Shown: positions 62,901-64,000 of the stretch, one piece after another
Numbering within the stretch: position 1 is the stretch's first letter
Layout of the letters: every line of letters starts with the position of its first letter
Source: Eulemur rufifrons
Taxonomy: Eukaryota > Chordata > Mammalia > Primates > Lemuridae
Direction of reading: 5' to 3'
DNA length: 64,000 bases
Assembly (NCBI RefSeq): GCF_041146395.1
Contig: NC_091009.1
Location: 2,752,501-2,816,500, forward strand
Translations under genes and position numbers: made by a program
The notes under the pieces: model-generated
The model's database searches: none
Told to the model about the DNA's origin: nothing
What the model saw: only the letters and a program-made list of their open reading frames with translations

Positions 62901-64000
62901 GAGACAGACAAGAAGTCATTCTTCTAAGTATCATCCCACCACCATTTTTCCATTGTTTTAAAATGCAGGGAAATTTTGCAAGTTAGCATTATAATTAGTA
63001 GCTGGAGGGTACGGTTTCTTTTTGTGTGTGGTCGATGTGGATGGGGGGTGTCAGGCCCTCTGTCAGTTTGCTGGTTAGTTTTTATTATCCCCAGAGAGGA
63101 GAAGTGGGCGTGTGTTTGGCAGGTGAAAAGGGCGGATTCTGTTTCAGAGAATTAACGATGATCCCCATGGTCATCCGGTTCCTTTAATAATCATTTACTT
63201 CACCAGCTGGAAATGCACCATGGTTCTATACACTCCTCTTTGCGTGGGAACAGGTAACTGGCTTGTTCCAAGAAGTATGCCGCAGAGCTTTTCAATTAAC
63301 CACTACGTTGAAAATTATTTGCAGGTTTTCAGCGTTTCACCATAATTTTGATAACGTTTGTATGTGTCTCCTGAAACCCAATATGGCTGCCACAAACATA
63401 AGTATGCTGAGGCGTACCTGACTTCCTGTTGCCTATTTTTGTTAGTGGAGACTGACAAGAAGCCATTCTTCTAAGTATCATCCCACCACCATTTTTCCAT
63501 TGTTTTAAAATGCAGGGAAATTTTGCAAGTTATCATTATAATTAGTAGCTGGAGGGTACTTTTTTTTTTTTTTTTGTGGGGTCAGTTGGATAGGTTGGTC
63601 AGGCCCTCTTTCAGTTCGCTGGTTTGTTTTTATTATCCCCAGAGAGGAGAAGTGGGTATTAGTATGGCAGGTGAAAACTGCGGATCTGTTTCAGAGAATT
63701 AAACAGGATCCGCATGGTAATCCCGTTCCTTTAAGAATCCTTTGCTTCATTAGCTGGGAATCCACTATGGTTCTATATACTTCTCTATGAGTGGGCACAG
63801 GAAACAGGCTTGTTCCAAGAAGTATGCCTCAGAGCTTTTCAATTAACCAGTATGTTGAAAATCCTTTGCAGGTTTTCAGCGTTTCACCATAATTGTGATA
63901 AGGTATGTGCCTACTGAAACCAAATATGGCTGCTACGGACATAACTATGCTGAGGCATAGCTGACTTGGTGTTGCCTATTTTTGTTAGTGGAGACTCACT
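56991..64000 (+). repeat. Second HOR family, rearranged last unit (D), cut by the window end
   Basis: Starts like units B and C (a b c a d to about 59.5 kb). It lacks the separate class e monomer: the offset to C falls from about 7,117 to about 6,573 bp, one monomer less. It then runs a b (c/a hybrid) a b c a b. Near 61.0 kb a class c monomer turns into class a ('ctggaaatccaccatgg'). From about 61.9 kb private changes accumulate, such as 'tagccggaggc', 'gtcgatgcgttgg', 'aagtcattcttc' and 'ggaaatgcacc', so this end is less homogenised. No transposon and no recognisable gene. Confidence 0.82.

Noticed and set aside
20875..64000. A CENP-B box (nTTCGnnnnAnnCGGGn) that would support a centromeric role
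   Set aside because: By eye no monomer shows it; 'agttcgctggt' matches only the TTCG part. A motif scan would settle it.
20875..64000. A CRISPR-like or bacterial repeat array
   Set aside because: The units are about 546 bp without spacers, and the L1, Alu and LTR show a primate genome.

Overview
The window is repetitive DNA from a primate, most likely a strepsirrhine (lemur-type). The Alu copy at 15.3-15.7 kb has a long A/T-rich linker between its arms and the 'gagcaagagcgagacc' left-arm wording, and the L1 ends in 'tttgtacccccataat'; I know both as marks of lemur and related elements. No host protein-coding or RNA gene was recognised.

Nearly everything is one head-to-tail tandem repeat with a monomer of about 546 bp, all on the same strand, roughly 100 copies by hand count. 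I do not recognise the repeat family. Layout: (1) 1-14.4 kb: old, diverged monomers without higher-order structure, interrupted at 2,476-8,781 by a full-length L1 (intact ORF1, ORF2 broken by five internal stops and three frameshifts). Old monomers carry a palindrome of about 55 bp at a fixed place. (2) 14.4-20.9 kb: transitional monomers in which the palindrome centre is replaced and monomer classes a, b and c appear. They hold an Alu (15,334-15,670) and a 965-bp solo LTR (17,728-18,692), each with target-site duplications. (3) about 20.9-38.9 kb: three nearly identical copies of an 11-monomer higher-order repeat (HOR) with periods 6,016 and 6,013 bp, class order aac-aabc-aabc. (4) about 38.9-64 kb: a second, related HOR family with extra classes d and e, as one 7-monomer unit (about 3,843 bp), two 13-monomer units (about 7,124 and 7,118 bp) and a rearranged last copy that becomes more diverged towards the right end.

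The layout is what is expected at the edge of a satellite array: old, transposon-invaded monomers outside, and a homogenised, transposon-free HOR core inside. The most interesting points are the nested HOR history, the conserved then collapsed palindrome, the shared integration site of L1 and Alu at the same monomer phase, and three features repeated in core monomers whose function is unknown: a YY1-like motif kept only at some HOR positions, a splice-acceptor/donor pair, and a 41-codon frame opened by loss of two ancestral stops. All repeat counts and periods were worked out by eye from landmark positions.
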